Assembly (NCBI GenBank): GCA_003545435.1 | Contig: DPYI01000030.1 | Location: 1-7,111, forward strand | Direction: 5' to 3' | From: Patescibacteria group bacterium | GTDB lineage: Bacteria; Patescibacteriota; Microgenomatia; UBA10105; UBA927 | DNA length: 7,111 nucleotides | Part shown: positions 1-4,515 of the stretch, one piece after another | Position numbering within the stretch: position 1 is the first letter of the stretch | How the letters are laid out: each line of letters starts with the position of its first letter | The notes under the pieces: model-generated | The model's database searches: none | Seen by the model: the letters and a program-made list of their open reading frames with translations, nothing else | Told to the model about the DNA's origin: nothing | Program-made: the position numbers and the translations under genes

Positions 1-42
1 TTTCTGGACATTGAAAAACGAATGCGTACTAGAGGTTATTGA
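1..42 (+). CDS. possible C-terminal tail of an upstream gene
   Basis: Frame 1 is open from the window edge to TGA at 40-42 and reads FLDIEKRMRTRGY. Thirteen codons are too few to identify a family. It could be the true end of an upstream gene or an accidental open stretch; the sequence just after it (69-161) looks coding in another frame, so a frameshifted gene is also possible. Confidence 0.25.
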   Translation, partial: FLDIEKRMRTRGY

Positions 43-55
43 TAACTGGTTTTCT

Positions 56-78
56 ATACATAGGTTAAACCTATGTAT
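56..78. repeat. 23-base palindrome
   Basis: ATACATAGGTT at 56-66 is the exact reverse complement of AACCTATGTAT at 68-78, with one base (A67) between. No T-run follows, so this is not a standard terminator. It could be an operator for a dimeric regulator or the trace of a small insertion. It sits exactly between two short coding-like stretches in different frames. Confidence 0.6.
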
Positions 79-161
79 GTAGTGAAAAAGGAAAGGAAAA
101 AAAGGAAGAAAAAGAGGCACGCGAAATAGAAGAAATCCGCAAACGCCGCTGGGTAAAATAG
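69..161 (+). pseudogene. coding-like Lys/Glu-rich tail with no start codon
   Basis: The frame ending at TAG 159-161 reads as a charged helix (EKEAREIEEIRKRRWVK at its end), a composition common at protein C-termini in this window. The frame is closed upstream by TAA at 66-68 and has no ATG, GTG or TTG. A strong hairpin begins three bases after the stop codon, as at a real gene end. I infer the remnant of a broken or frameshifted gene. An accidental open frame in purine-rich DNA is the main alternative. Confidence 0.25.
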
Positions 162-163
162 GC

Positions 164-194
164 TTCTAATCCAAAGCCTCGCTTTGGATTAGAA
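164..194 (+). terminator. 14-bp hairpin after the broken tail
   Basis: TTCTAATCCAAAGC at 164-177 pairs perfectly with GCTTTGGATTAGAA at 181-194 across a three-base loop. No U-tract follows, so termination would not be of the standard intrinsic type; it may be a 3'-end protecting hairpin. Its AATCCAA core resembles the hairpin repeats at 267-287 and 1393-1415. Confidence 0.45.
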
Positions 195-266
195 AATGCT
201 TACAAAATAAGGATATTTTCTTTGTTTCCCATAAAACGCCTTATAAAGTTTTAATGTTGGGTACTC

Positions 267-287
267 ATCCAAGGGGAGTCCTTGGAT
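267..287. repeat. small hairpin repeat, copy 1, upstream of the peptidase
   Basis: ATCCAAGG (267-274), spacer GGAGT, then CCTTGGAT (280-287): an 8-bp inverted repeat. The same sequence, spacer included, occurs at 1393-1415 before the TrmB-type gene. Its centre is about 50 bases upstream of the predicted peptidase transcription start, a plausible activator or operator position. A repetitive-element origin is equally possible. Confidence 0.55.
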
Positions 288-312
288 TGAATAAGAGAAA
301 TAGAGATTTTCC

Positions 313-321
313 TGCTATAAT
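313..321 (+). promoter_or_regulatory. extended -10 promoter of the peptidase gene
   Basis: TGCTATAAT combines the TGN extension with a perfect -10 box at 316-321. No good -35 box lies at the usual distance, as is normal for extended -10 promoters. Transcription should begin near 328, leaving only about 12 bases before the ATG at 340 and no clear Shine-Dalgarno sequence. Confidence 0.5.
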
Positions 322-339
322 GAAAGGGCGAGTAACCTT

Positions 340-1368
340 ATGAACAAAGAAGATATCCCGATTTTTAACCTGTCAAAAACAGAACTTATCCCAGAAGACA
401 AAGAGGTAGTTCGCGCCGAAGCGAACAGGGCAATTGAGAACGAAACTGAAGAAATGAAGAGAGTCCTTCGGGAGATTTCTATCCCAATGAATGAACGTGT
501 CAGCATGGTTGCGGATGAACTCCATGCCTTTCAAACTGAACGTTGTAAATCCTATGGTAGAAACCCGCCCGATAAGCCAGAGGTATTTGGGGTTCCCATA
601 GAATACAGAGCAAGATTATCAAAATCCGACAGTATTGGTGGTTTTACGAACAGTATCGACAATACTGTTGTTGTTTTCACATACCCCAATGAGCTTGATA
701 TGTGGATTGCTAAAAAAATTGCGCATGAACTTGAGCATGCCTACGCGTATCATCAAAATCGTGCAGATGTAAATTTTGAAGCATCAGAAGATGATCCTCA
801 AGTAATAGTTGGATGCTATCGAAGGGGAGGAGTAACACTTTCACCCAAAGGGGAATACGGATACTTTCTTGAAGAAGGAGCAGCGGAGCTGGGCGCCATT
901 GAATATTTTACCGAACATATCTCTAAGCTGTTCCCTGATGATTATGAGTCCTATCTCAAAGAAAGAAGTAAGTTTATGGAGGAACAAGGTTTGCGAGAGG
1001 CCACAAAAGATTATTTGGGTCCATCTTACAATCGGGAAACACAAACGGTCCAGATGGGAGCTACTATTTATGCCTATCCGGTGGGAGTTGTCAAAAGCCT
1101 GATAGATGAACTACCAGAAGGCCGAGAGTTAATTAACCAAGCTCATATAAGGGGTAATTATGTTCCGCTCGCCAGAGAGTTTGAAAAACTATTGGGCAAG
1201 GGGACGTTCAGGGTCTTCATGTCTCTCCCAATAAAGGAGGAATCGATACGAGGTTTAGGAGAATTATTTTCTGCGATGAACGAGCGAGAAAGAAAAACGA
1301 TAATGGAGAAGTTGCTCCATAGCAGACCTTATGATAAAGAAACATTACGGCGTCGGGGGGTATTGTAG
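340..1368 (+). CDS. putative zinc metallopeptidase (HExxH)
   Basis: A 342-residue protein. Residues 129-133 read HELEH in the context AKKIAHELEHAYAYH, the zinc-binding HExxH signature in which both histidines bind zinc and the first glutamate activates water. About 45 residues on, EEGAAELGAIEYF (178-190) supplies acidic residues where gluzincin-type peptidases place their third zinc ligand; this assignment is an inference. There is no signal peptide or membrane segment, so the protein is probably cytoplasmic. The N-terminal third is charged and helical. The substrate cannot be told from sequence. The gene has its own extended -10 promoter and a hairpin repeat upstream shared with the next gene, so the regulator at 1520 may control it. 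I do not recognise a named family. Confidence is high for a gene and moderate for a peptidase. Confidence 0.85.
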   Translation: MNKEDIPIFNLSKTELIPEDKEVVRAEANRAIENETEEMKRVLREISIPMNERVSMVADELHAFQTERCKSYGRNPPDKPEVFGVPIEYRARLSKSDSIGGFTNSIDNTVVVFTYPNELDMWIAKKIAHELEHAYAYHQNRADVNFEASEDDPQVIVGCYRRGGVTLSPKGEYGYFLEEGAAELGAIEYFTEHISKLFPDDYESYLKERSKFMEEQGLREATKDYLGPSYNRETQTVQMGATIYAYPVGVVKSLIDELPEGRELINQAHIRGNYVPLAREFEKLLGKGTFRVFMSLPIKEESIRGLGELFSAMNERERKTIMEKLLHSRPYDKETLRRRGVL

Positions 1369-1374
1369 ACCATT

Positions 1375-1445
1375 TGCCACAACCCTAGAAATAATCCAAG
1401 GGGAGTCCTTGGATTAAGAAAGTGGTGATTAAAATATCTGTGGCA
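1375..1445. repeat. inverted repeat enclosing hairpin repeat copy 2
   Basis: TGCCACA at 1375-1381 is the reverse complement of TGTGGCA at 1439-1445. Inside lies AATCCAAGG (1393-1401), GGAGT, CCTTGGATT (1407-1415), the second copy of the repeat at 267-287. The nested arrangement fits a folded 3' untranslated region of the peptidase mRNA or a regulatory site upstream of the TrmB-type gene. Confidence 0.5.
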
Positions 1446-1483
1446 GAGACCGCGAGGAGACAAATTGAATGGTTAACAATTAT

Positions 1484-1512
1484 TTCACACTCGTTTCAAC
1501 CTTTGCTATACT
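1484..1512 (+). promoter_or_regulatory. promoter of the TrmB-type gene
   Basis: TTCACA (1484-1489, five of six matches to TTGACA), a 17-base spacer and TATACT (1507-1512). Transcription would start at about 1519-1520, directly at the ATG at 1520, implying a leaderless or nearly leaderless mRNA. This is the main reason for preferring the 1520 start over 1469. Confidence 0.5.
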
Positions 1513-1519
1513 TTACTTT

Positions 1520-2269
1520 ATGCTAGAAAAATATCTTCAAGAGATCGGTCTTACGGATAAAGAAGCGAGTATTTACTTGGCGCTTTTGCAGGTGGACAAT
1601 GCTTCTGTTGCCAGCATGGCGCAGAAAACAAAAATAAAACGACCGACGGTGTATGTTGTCCTTGAATCGCTTCTTAAAAAGGGGCTGGTGAGCCAAGTGC
1701 AGATTGGGAAGAAAACGCATTATCAAGCAGAGCCGCCGGAACGACTTGAAACGTATGTTGAGCGGCGCAAAATAATGCTCGATGAGCAATCAAGGCGCCT
1801 TAAAGACATCATCCCCCAGATTAAAAGTATTCAACGAGAGACGGGCGAGCGGCCAATTGTGAAATATTTTGAGGGGAGAGAGGGAGCGGTTAGCGCCCTC
1901 GAAGAATTTTTTGGAACGGACGAGAAGGGAGGCGATGCGTATTTCTTTTATTCTCGCGATCTGCTCGATGAAATCTTTACCAAAGATGAAAAAGACAGAT
2001 ATGTTAAAATCCGTCTCCAGAAAAATATTCATTCGAAATCAATTTATACTTACAAAAGCGGATCTCTTGAAAATGTCGACAATGCCGACAGGATAAAAAT
2101 CGATGCGGACAAATATCCTGTTACCTGTGATATTGCTATTTATAAAGATAAAGTAAGGATAACTACCCTCGGTGATAAAATTGTCAGCATATCTATACGT
2201 TCAAAGGATATCGCAGATACTTTTGTAAGTTTGTTTAAATTGGTGCACGACAAAAGTAAAGGGGCGTAG
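1520..2269 (+). CDS. TrmB-like winged-helix transcriptional regulator
   Basis: A 249-residue protein of the TrmB-like type. Residues 1-72 form a winged helix: the N-terminus LEKYLQEIGLTDKEASIYLAL is the usual opening, followed by a recognition-helix region around KIKRPTVYVVLESLLKKG (38-55) and a wing ending near HYQAEPP. A charged coiled linker (about 73-108) leads to a C-terminal domain (110-249) of the kind that senses ligand or mediates dimerisation. Known TrmB proteins bind palindromic DNA; the repeats at 267-287 and 1393-1415 are candidate sites. An alternative start at 1469 has an AGGAG upstream but adds a hydrophobic stretch atypical of the family and overlaps the promoter, so 1520 is preferred. 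The last codons form one arm of the hairpin at 2261-2290. Ligand and regulon are unknown. Confidence 0.85.
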   Translation: MLEKYLQEIGLTDKEASIYLALLQVDNASVASMAQKTKIKRPTVYVVLESLLKKGLVSQVQIGKKTHYQAEPPERLETYVERRKIMLDEQSRRLKDIIPQIKSIQRETGERPIVKYFEGREGAVSALEEFFGTDEKGGDAYFFYSRDLLDEIFTKDEKDRYVKIRLQKNIHSKSIYTYKSGSLENVDNADRIKIDADKYPVTCDIAIYKDKVRITTLGDKIVSISIRSKDIADTFVSLFKLVHDKSKGA

Positions 2270-2290
2270 ATCAAAAAAGATCCACGCCCC
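2261..2290 (-). terminator. 12-bp end hairpin, probably for the minus strand
   Basis: GGGGCGTAGATC (2261-2272) pairs with GATCCACGCCCC (2279-2290) with one A-C mismatch and an A6 loop. The plus strand has no U-tract after it, whereas the minus strand continues TTTACTTTTG, so it best serves as a minus-strand terminator. The TAG stop of the TrmB-type gene lies inside the left arm, so it could also protect the 3' end of that mRNA. Confidence 0.5.
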
Positions 2291-2369
2291 AGTGTTGCAC
2301 CCCTGGGTGGATGTTATATAGGAAAACATGCCCCGGGGAAATCGCCATACGAAAGATCTACTTTTATTT

Positions 2370-2387
2370 TTAGCGGCTCTCGCCCAT
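2370..2387 (-). CDS. five-codon mini-ORF, MGESR
   Basis: On the minus strand AAGGAGTT (2391-2398) stands about five bases before ATG at 2387-2385; the frame reads MGESR and stops at TAA. It is too short for statistics. The reason to record it is its match in pattern (Met-Gly-acidic-small-basic) and context to MGDAK at 2525-2542 on the same predicted RNA. Confidence 0.2.
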   Translation of the reverse strand: MGESR

Positions 2388-2481
2388 TTTAACTCCTTCG
2401 GCTCTTAGCCAAACTAAACTGCAATAAAGAAACTACTCTTGTCTCGCTAATCTTTGGAGAGTTCGACTGGAAATCTGGATA

Positions 2482-2517
2482 CCCTCTCATAGTGGCTATG
2501 ATACCACTATGAGAGGG
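2482..2517. repeat. perfect 14-bp hairpin
   Basis: CCCTCTCATAGTGG (2482-2495) and CCACTATGAGAGGG (2504-2517) are exact reverse complements around an eight-base loop. On the predicted minus-strand RNA it begins about eight bases after the MGDAK stop codon. It lacks a U-tract in either direction, so it is more likely a structural or regulatory hairpin than a terminator. Confidence 0.65.
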
Positions 2518-2524
2518 CAGAGCC

Positions 2525-2542
2525 TTATTTCGCGTCGCCCAT
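2525..2542 (-). CDS. five-codon mini-ORF, MGDAK
   Basis: On the minus strand GGAGGG (2552-2547) lies four bases before ATG (2542-2540). The frame reads MGDAK and ends in TAA (2527-2525), only about 25 bases from the predicted transcription start, and is followed by a 14-bp hairpin. That order (promoter, ribosome binding site, minimal peptide, hairpin) resembles a leader-peptide arrangement, but the peptide has no obvious regulatory codons. Confidence 0.25.
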   Translation of the reverse strand: MGDAK

Positions 2543-2573
2543 AGCACCCTCCTGGGTTAGGTTGACATTGGTT

Positions 2574-2601
2574 ATCTTAGCATACTCGTTTTTTTTGTCA
2601 A
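2574..2601 (-). promoter_or_regulatory. minus-strand promoter
   Basis: On the minus strand TTGACA (2601-2596) is a perfect -35 box, followed after 16 bases by TAAGAT (2579-2574), four of six matches to the -10 consensus. Another TTGACA lies about 14 bases further upstream on the same strand. The predicted start is near 2567. Confidence 0.45.
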
Positions 2602-2621
2602 TATTTTTTGTCAATTTCATC

Positions 2622-2649
2622 AAAAAACGCCGATTTTACGGCATTTTTT
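2622..2649. terminator. bidirectional intrinsic terminator
   Basis: An A6 run, GCCG (2629-2632), loop, CGGC (2639-2642) and a T6 run (2644-2649) form a short hairpin with U-tracts on either strand. It insulates the strong promoter at 2843 from leftward transcription and the minus-strand RNA from antisense transcription. Confidence 0.6.
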
Positions 2650-2703
2650 GTTTATTTAATGAGCTGATTTAAGGAATCTGCCTAAATGAAAAGGGGTGAC
2701 AAA

Positions 2704-2760
2704 ATGTTTTTGGTAATTTTTAGAGACAATAATTTTGATAAATATACACTTTTGTCATAA
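2704..2760 (+). CDS. possible 18-aa ORF in the intergenic gap
   Basis: ATG at 2704 follows GGGGTG by five bases and opens 18 codons (MFLVIFRDNNFDKYTLLS) ending in TAA. Composition is simply that of AT-rich DNA, the only promoter-like sequence nearby is on the other strand, and the stop overlaps an inverted-repeat arm. Probably not a gene. The rest of 2650-2840 shows only AT-rich promoter-like DNA. Confidence 0.12.
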   Translation: MFLVIFRDNNFDKYTLLS

Positions 2761-2840
2761 ATATAAATCAAATTATATACCTAAAATATCCTTATTTAAC
2801 AATATATTTGTATGGTAAAGTAAAAGAAAATGACAAAAGT
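2748..2840. promoter_or_regulatory. inverted 11-mer pair upstream of the strong promoter
   Basis: ACTTTTGTCAT (2748-2758) recurs in exact inverted orientation as ATGACAAAAGT (2830-2840), ending two bases before the -35 box at 2843. A partial third match, TGACAAAA, is at 2697-2704. Paired sites some 80 bases apart beside a consensus promoter suggest looping repressor or activator sites, though part of the match resembles -35 sequence. Confidence 0.45.
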
Positions 2841-2842
2841 AC

Positions 2843-2870
2843 TTGACAAATTTATATGCTTGTGTATAAT
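2843..2870 (+). promoter_or_regulatory. consensus sigma70 promoter of the ribozyme-gene array
   Basis: TTGACA (2843-2848) and TATAAT (2865-2870) are both perfect, with a 16-base spacer and AT-rich DNA upstream. Transcription should begin near 2877. This is the strongest promoter in the window and predicts high expression of the array. Confidence 0.85.
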
Positions 2871-2893
2871 ACCCCAAGAAAATTGAAATCGAG

Positions 2894-2976
2894 AAGGGCG
2901 TATCTAAAGCATTGTTTTGACGGAATTTAATAACAAAGTTATGTCCGATTCAAAATGGATGCCTAGATATACCCTT
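2894..2976 (+). ncRNA. 83-nt leader hairpin at the 5' end of the array RNA
   Basis: An almost continuous helix: 2894-2906 with 2964-2976 (13 positions, one mismatch), GCAT 2909-2912 with ATGC 2959-2962, TTTTG 2915-2919 with CAAAA 2951-2955, CGGA 2921-2924 with TCCG 2944-2947 and ATAAC 2930-2934 with GTTAT 2938-2942. It starts about 17 nt from the 5' end, a position where hairpins usually stabilise transcripts. Confidence 0.7.
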
Positions 2977-3021
2977 TTGAAGGTTCGAATGGGCGATGCG
3001 GTCACAAAGATTGTTTCTGGT

Positions 3022-3102
3022 CGCCTGCTAGATTTTCTAGTCTTTAGGAAGTTTTGCAGGCGGTCAGAATAATCTGATTGCTGGGGCGTATGGCGGATGC
3101 CC
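3022..3102 (+). ncRNA. leader stems upstream of ORF1
   Basis: CGCCTGC (3022-3028) pairs with GCAGGCG (3056-3062), and GGGCGT (3084-3089) with ATGCCC (3097-3102). They fill the leader between the 83-nt hairpin and the ORF1 ribosome binding site. No known riboswitch was recognised. Confidence 0.5.
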
Positions 3103-3136
3103 GTTTTAAATCCACCAAAGCAAGGAGGACTGCACA

Positions 3137-3256
3137 ATGGCCGAGCTTCTTAAGGCTCTGCGTGGATCGCGCCTCATTGCCATGGGAATGGTAGACGGCC
3201 GTAAGGTCTGCCATTACCTCATGAGCAATGGGAACGTGCTCGAAGTCATCTTGTAA
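3137..3256 (+). CDS. array ORF1, 39-aa protein of unknown function
   Basis: ATG at 3137 is preceded eight bases away by AAGGAGG (3122-3128), the best type of ribosome binding site in the window. The product is 39 residues: a basic amphipathic N-terminus (MAELLKALRGSRLIAMGM), a turn (VDGRK) and a C-terminal strand-like end (NGNVLEVIL). No domain is recognised. It is the first gene of the array and the only one with no copy of the repeated RNA modules before it. Hairpin H starts 18 bases after its stop. Its size makes it easy to miss; the ribosome binding site and conserved context are the evidence. The position after a very strong promoter suggests abundant product. Confidence 0.6.
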   Translation: MAELLKALRGSRLIAMGMVDGRKVCHYLMSNGNVLEVIL

Positions 3257-3274
3257 GGCGACTTCACACGCACT

Positions 3275-3300
3275 CGCGCTGACCCCAGTCTGACAGCGCG
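3275..3300 (+). ncRNA. hairpin H, copy 1 (after ORF1)
   Basis: CGCGCTG (3275-3281) pairs with CAGCGCG (3294-3300) around the loop ACCCCAGTCTGA. The same loop, base for base, recurs at 5436-5447 and with two changes at 4307-4318 on different stem sequences, which indicates selection on both fold and loop. AC/GT pairing inside the loop would leave a CTGA bulge. It is followed by AATAAATAAATGGGGA, repeated at 5456-5471. Confidence 0.75.
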
Positions 3301-3345
3301 CAATAAATAAATGGGGACGCACGTGGCGAACAAAAGCACGGGCAC

Positions 3346-3375
3346 GGAAGAGGGATAAAAGACCGAAACCCTTCC
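3346..3375 (+). ncRNA. hairpin K, copy 1
   Basis: GGAA (3346-3349) pairs with TTCC (3372-3375) and GGG (3352-3354) with CCC (3369-3371), closing the loop ATAAAAGACCGAAA. The identical 14-nt loop sits on a different stem at 4375-4388, and a related one (AAAGACTAAAA) at 5517-5527. Conservation of loop with change of stem points to a functional RNA. Confidence 0.7.
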
Positions 3376-3377
3376 AA

Positions 3378-3425
3378 GAGCTTCATTGGTAGACATGCTC
3401 AAACTACCCGCCTTAACCCGAGCAT
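3378..3425 (+). ncRNA. H-type pseudoknot PK, copy 1
   Basis: GAGC (3378-3381) can pair with GCTC (3397-3400) while GGTAG (3388-3392) pairs with CTACC (3404-3408), giving crossed stems. GCTC can instead pair downstream as ATGCTC (3395-3400) with GAGCAT (3420-3425), also crossed. The two pairings exclude each other, so a switch is conceivable. Copies at 4397-4427 and 5537-5583 keep the crossed geometry with compensating base changes. Confidence 0.7.
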
Positions 3426-3438
3426 AATCGTGGTCGTC

Positions 3439-3507
3439 GGGCAAACATGTTGTTTGTTTGCCCTATCTTTTGAGGACTTAAAGAAATTTGAGTTTTCAAT
3501 GGGATAG
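3439..3507 (+). ncRNA. paired hairpins G and S, copy 1
   Basis: G: GGGCAAAC (3439-3446) with GTTTGCCC (3456-3463). S: TATC (3464-3467) with GATA (3503-3506) outside TGAGGACTT (3471-3479) with GAGTTTTCA (3490-3498), all positions pairing if G-U is allowed. The second copy at 4874-4952 keeps the S sequence nearly unchanged but replaces the G stem by GGGCGAG/CTCGCCC, a compensated change. Confidence 0.65.
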
Positions 3508-3753
3508 CAGGTGTATCAAAGTGTTCTTTCGAAAATGTCCTGTGCCGAGCCTTTTTACACTGCAGTCTATCGCGTAAAAGGGAATTAGATCGTAGTCCTT
3601 GTTAACTGGGCGTCTGATGAGTCTAATTGTATAGGATAGTTAATGGGAGCGTTTCCCGAAAAACGCAAGTTGCCTATTCAGAGGTTCATGGTCTCTGAAA
3701 GCAAGGTGATCAAGGATCGCCTGACAACATGACACGAAATGCTAATTCGTGTC
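3508..3753 (+). ncRNA. unique structured domain before hammerhead 1
   Basis: This gene-free stretch folds into several helices: AATTAGA 3583-3589 with TCTAATT 3622-3628 (enclosing GTCC 3595-3598 with GGGC 3608-3611), GCGTTT 3649-3654 with AAACGC 3661-3666, TTCAGAG 3677-3683 with CTCTGAA 3693-3699, GGTGATC 3705-3711 with GATCGCC 3715-3721, and GACACGAA 3731-3738 with TTCGTGTC 3746-3753, which abuts the ribozyme. GGG 3645-3647 with CCC 3655-3657 would cross the GCGTTT helix. No known riboswitch or ribozyme was recognised. Confidence 0.55.
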
Positions 3754-3754
3754 G

Positions 3755-3803
3755 CTGTTTCGGAATGCGTATTCCGACTGATGACGCCGAAAGGCAGAAA
3801 CAG
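3755..3803 (+). ncRNA. hammerhead ribozyme 1 (type III)
   Basis: Stem III: CTGT 3755-3758 with ACAG 3800-3803, open ended, hence type III. Stem I: TCGGAAT 3760-3766 with ATTCCGA 3771-3777. The core CTGATGA is at 3778-3784 and GAA at 3797-3799. Stem II: GCC 3786-3788 with GGC 3793-3795, loop GAAA. Predicted cleavage is after T3759 (GUU, permitted by the NUH rule but usually slower than GUC). The base pair next to the core, normally G-C, is C3785 opposite A3796, which may reduce activity. It lies 30 bases 5' of the ORF2 ribosome binding site. Confidence 0.85.
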
Positions 3804-3842
3804 AAAGTTCTTTGGGGTTCAAAACACACTACGGAGGTAATG

Positions 3843-4286
3843 ATGGAACTTGATGGTAAAATCCACCAACTTGTAACAGAAACTCTGGTTGGGGAGATTC
3901 CAAAAACACTAGAGAGTTTTGATGATAGGTATAAGTTTGCTTATCATATGGCCGTACTCGCGTACGTTGCTGGTAAACAGGGGAATGTTGGCGGTTGGCT
4001 GCATAGCGCGTTCAATGCACTACCGCAAGGACTTTCTTTCAACTATCGTGCATTGCGATATGGCGAGGATGCGCCGTGCATATGCAGTAACGTTGAATAC
4101 CTCTGCACTCTTGCTCAAAAAGTTGATTATGAGGATGGTGCCCAAGCGTTTAGGCATATATATTGCCCCGCTCTCGGTACTACCGCATATTTGACTCCAA
4201 ACCTACGCATCCCAGCCCCATATTTTACGATGGAAAACACGGTTAAGGATGCCATAAAGTTTATGGGCAAGTACCTGCTTCGATAG
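3843..4286 (+). CDS. array ORF2, 147-aa protein of unknown function
   Basis: Start chosen at 3843 because GGAGG (3833-3837) is then five bases away; an ATG directly before it at 3840 is too close. The frame is open further upstream to 3729, but that stretch is hammerhead 1 and its flank and should be untranslated. The product is soluble and mostly helical, with four cysteines (79, 81, 88, 108; CIC is the closest pair), an aromatic Gly-rich centre (GNVGGWLHSAFNAL, 48-60) and a basic end (FMGKYLLR). There is no signal peptide and no recognised domain; the Cys spacing suggests possible metal binding but no His partner pattern is clear. It is the only gene on the predicted 675-nt fragment between ribozymes 1 and 2. 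Hairpin H begins 12 bases after the stop. Confidence 0.75.
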   Translation: MELDGKIHQLVTETLVGEIPKTLESFDDRYKFAYHMAVLAYVAGKQGNVGGWLHSAFNALPQGLSFNYRALRYGEDAPCICSNVEYLCTLAQKVDYEDGAQAFRHIYCPALGTTAYLTPNLRIPAPYFTMENTVKDAIKFMGKYLLR

Positions 4287-4298
4287 CCTTCGGCTCTC

Positions 4299-4326
4299 CC
4301 GCGCAGACCCTCGTCTGACTGCGCGG
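4299..4326 (+). ncRNA. hairpin H, copy 2 (after ORF2)
   Basis: CCGCGCAG (4299-4306) pairs perfectly with CTGCGCGG (4319-4326) around ACCCTCGTCTGA, which differs from copies 1 and 3 at only two loop positions. The eighth base pair and the G-C/A-U exchanges in the stem are compensated. A further stem follows: TCCGGG 4331-4336 with CCTGGA 4344-4349. Confidence 0.75.
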
Positions 4327-4368
4327 TAACTCCGGGTGGAAATCCTGGAAGAAATAAAGAGGGATTGT

Positions 4369-4427
4369 GGTGTGATAAAAGACCGAAACACACCTTCGAG
4401 TTTGGTGATACTCGTTAAACTATCACC
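4369..4427 (+). ncRNA. hairpin K and pseudoknot PK, copy 2
   Basis: K: GGTGTG (4369-4374) with CACACC (4389-4394), loop ATAAAAGACCGAAA identical to copy 1. PK: CGAG (4397-4400) with CTCG (4411-4414) crossed by GGTGAT (4404-4409) with ATCACC (4422-4427). Both PK stems differ in sequence from the other copies but stay fully paired. Here the pseudoknot ends seven bases before the hammerhead 2 cut, so it would cap the 3' end of the ORF2 fragment. Confidence 0.75.
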
Positions 4428-4429
4428 AT

Positions 4430-4478
4430 CTGTCTCGGAATGTGCATTCCGACTGATGACGCCGAAAGGCAGAAACAG
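4430..4478 (+). ncRNA. hammerhead ribozyme 2 (type III)
   Basis: Stem III CTGT 4430-4433 with ACAG 4475-4478 (extendable by T4429-A4479); predicted cleavage after C4434 in the preferred GUC triplet. Stem I TCGGAAT 4435-4441 with ATTCCGA 4446-4452; core CTGATGA 4453-4459 and GAA 4472-4474; stem II GCC 4461-4463 with GGC 4468-4470, loop GAAA. As in copy 1 the core-flanking pair is C4460 opposite A4471. It is followed by GTTCTTTAAATTCAACCAA and the ORF3 ribosome binding site. Confidence 0.88.
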
Positions 4479-4515
4479 AAAGTTCTTTAAATTCAACCAA
4501 CGGAGGAGAAACAAC

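Larger units (their letters stand above)
2248..2567 (-). ncRNA. candidate minus-strand RNA of about 300 nt
   Basis: No sizeable gene fits this stretch. On the minus strand a promoter (2574-2601) would start transcription near 2567, and an end hairpin (2261-2290) followed by TTTACTTTTG would stop it near 2250. Between them lie two five-codon frames with good Shine-Dalgarno sequences, a perfect 14-bp hairpin (2482-2517) and smaller stems such as 2312-2316 with 2325-2329. It does not match tmRNA, 6S, SRP or RNase P RNA motifs that I can recall. It could be a regulatory RNA, a leader-peptide RNA, or simply a long untranslated stretch. Confidence 0.4.

Noticed and set aside
2461..2567. tRNA- or tmRNA-like sequence (GTTCGACT near 2461)
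   Set aside because: No acceptor stem, anticodon arm or tag frame can be built around it.
3614..3621. Possible fourth hammerhead core, CTGATGAG
   Set aside because: No stem I hairpin precedes it and no stem III can be formed around a following GAAA; the bases are used in the 3583-3628 helix.
3729..3842. N-terminal extension of ORF2 through hammerhead 1
   Set aside because: The stretch is a ribozyme, has no ribosome binding site before 3729, and would be cut within the extension; the GGAGG at 3833-3837 sets the start at 3843.
4336..4515. N-terminal extension of ORF3 through K, PK and hammerhead 2
   Set aside because: The sequence is explained by conserved RNA structure; the start at 4516 has a strong ribosome binding site.
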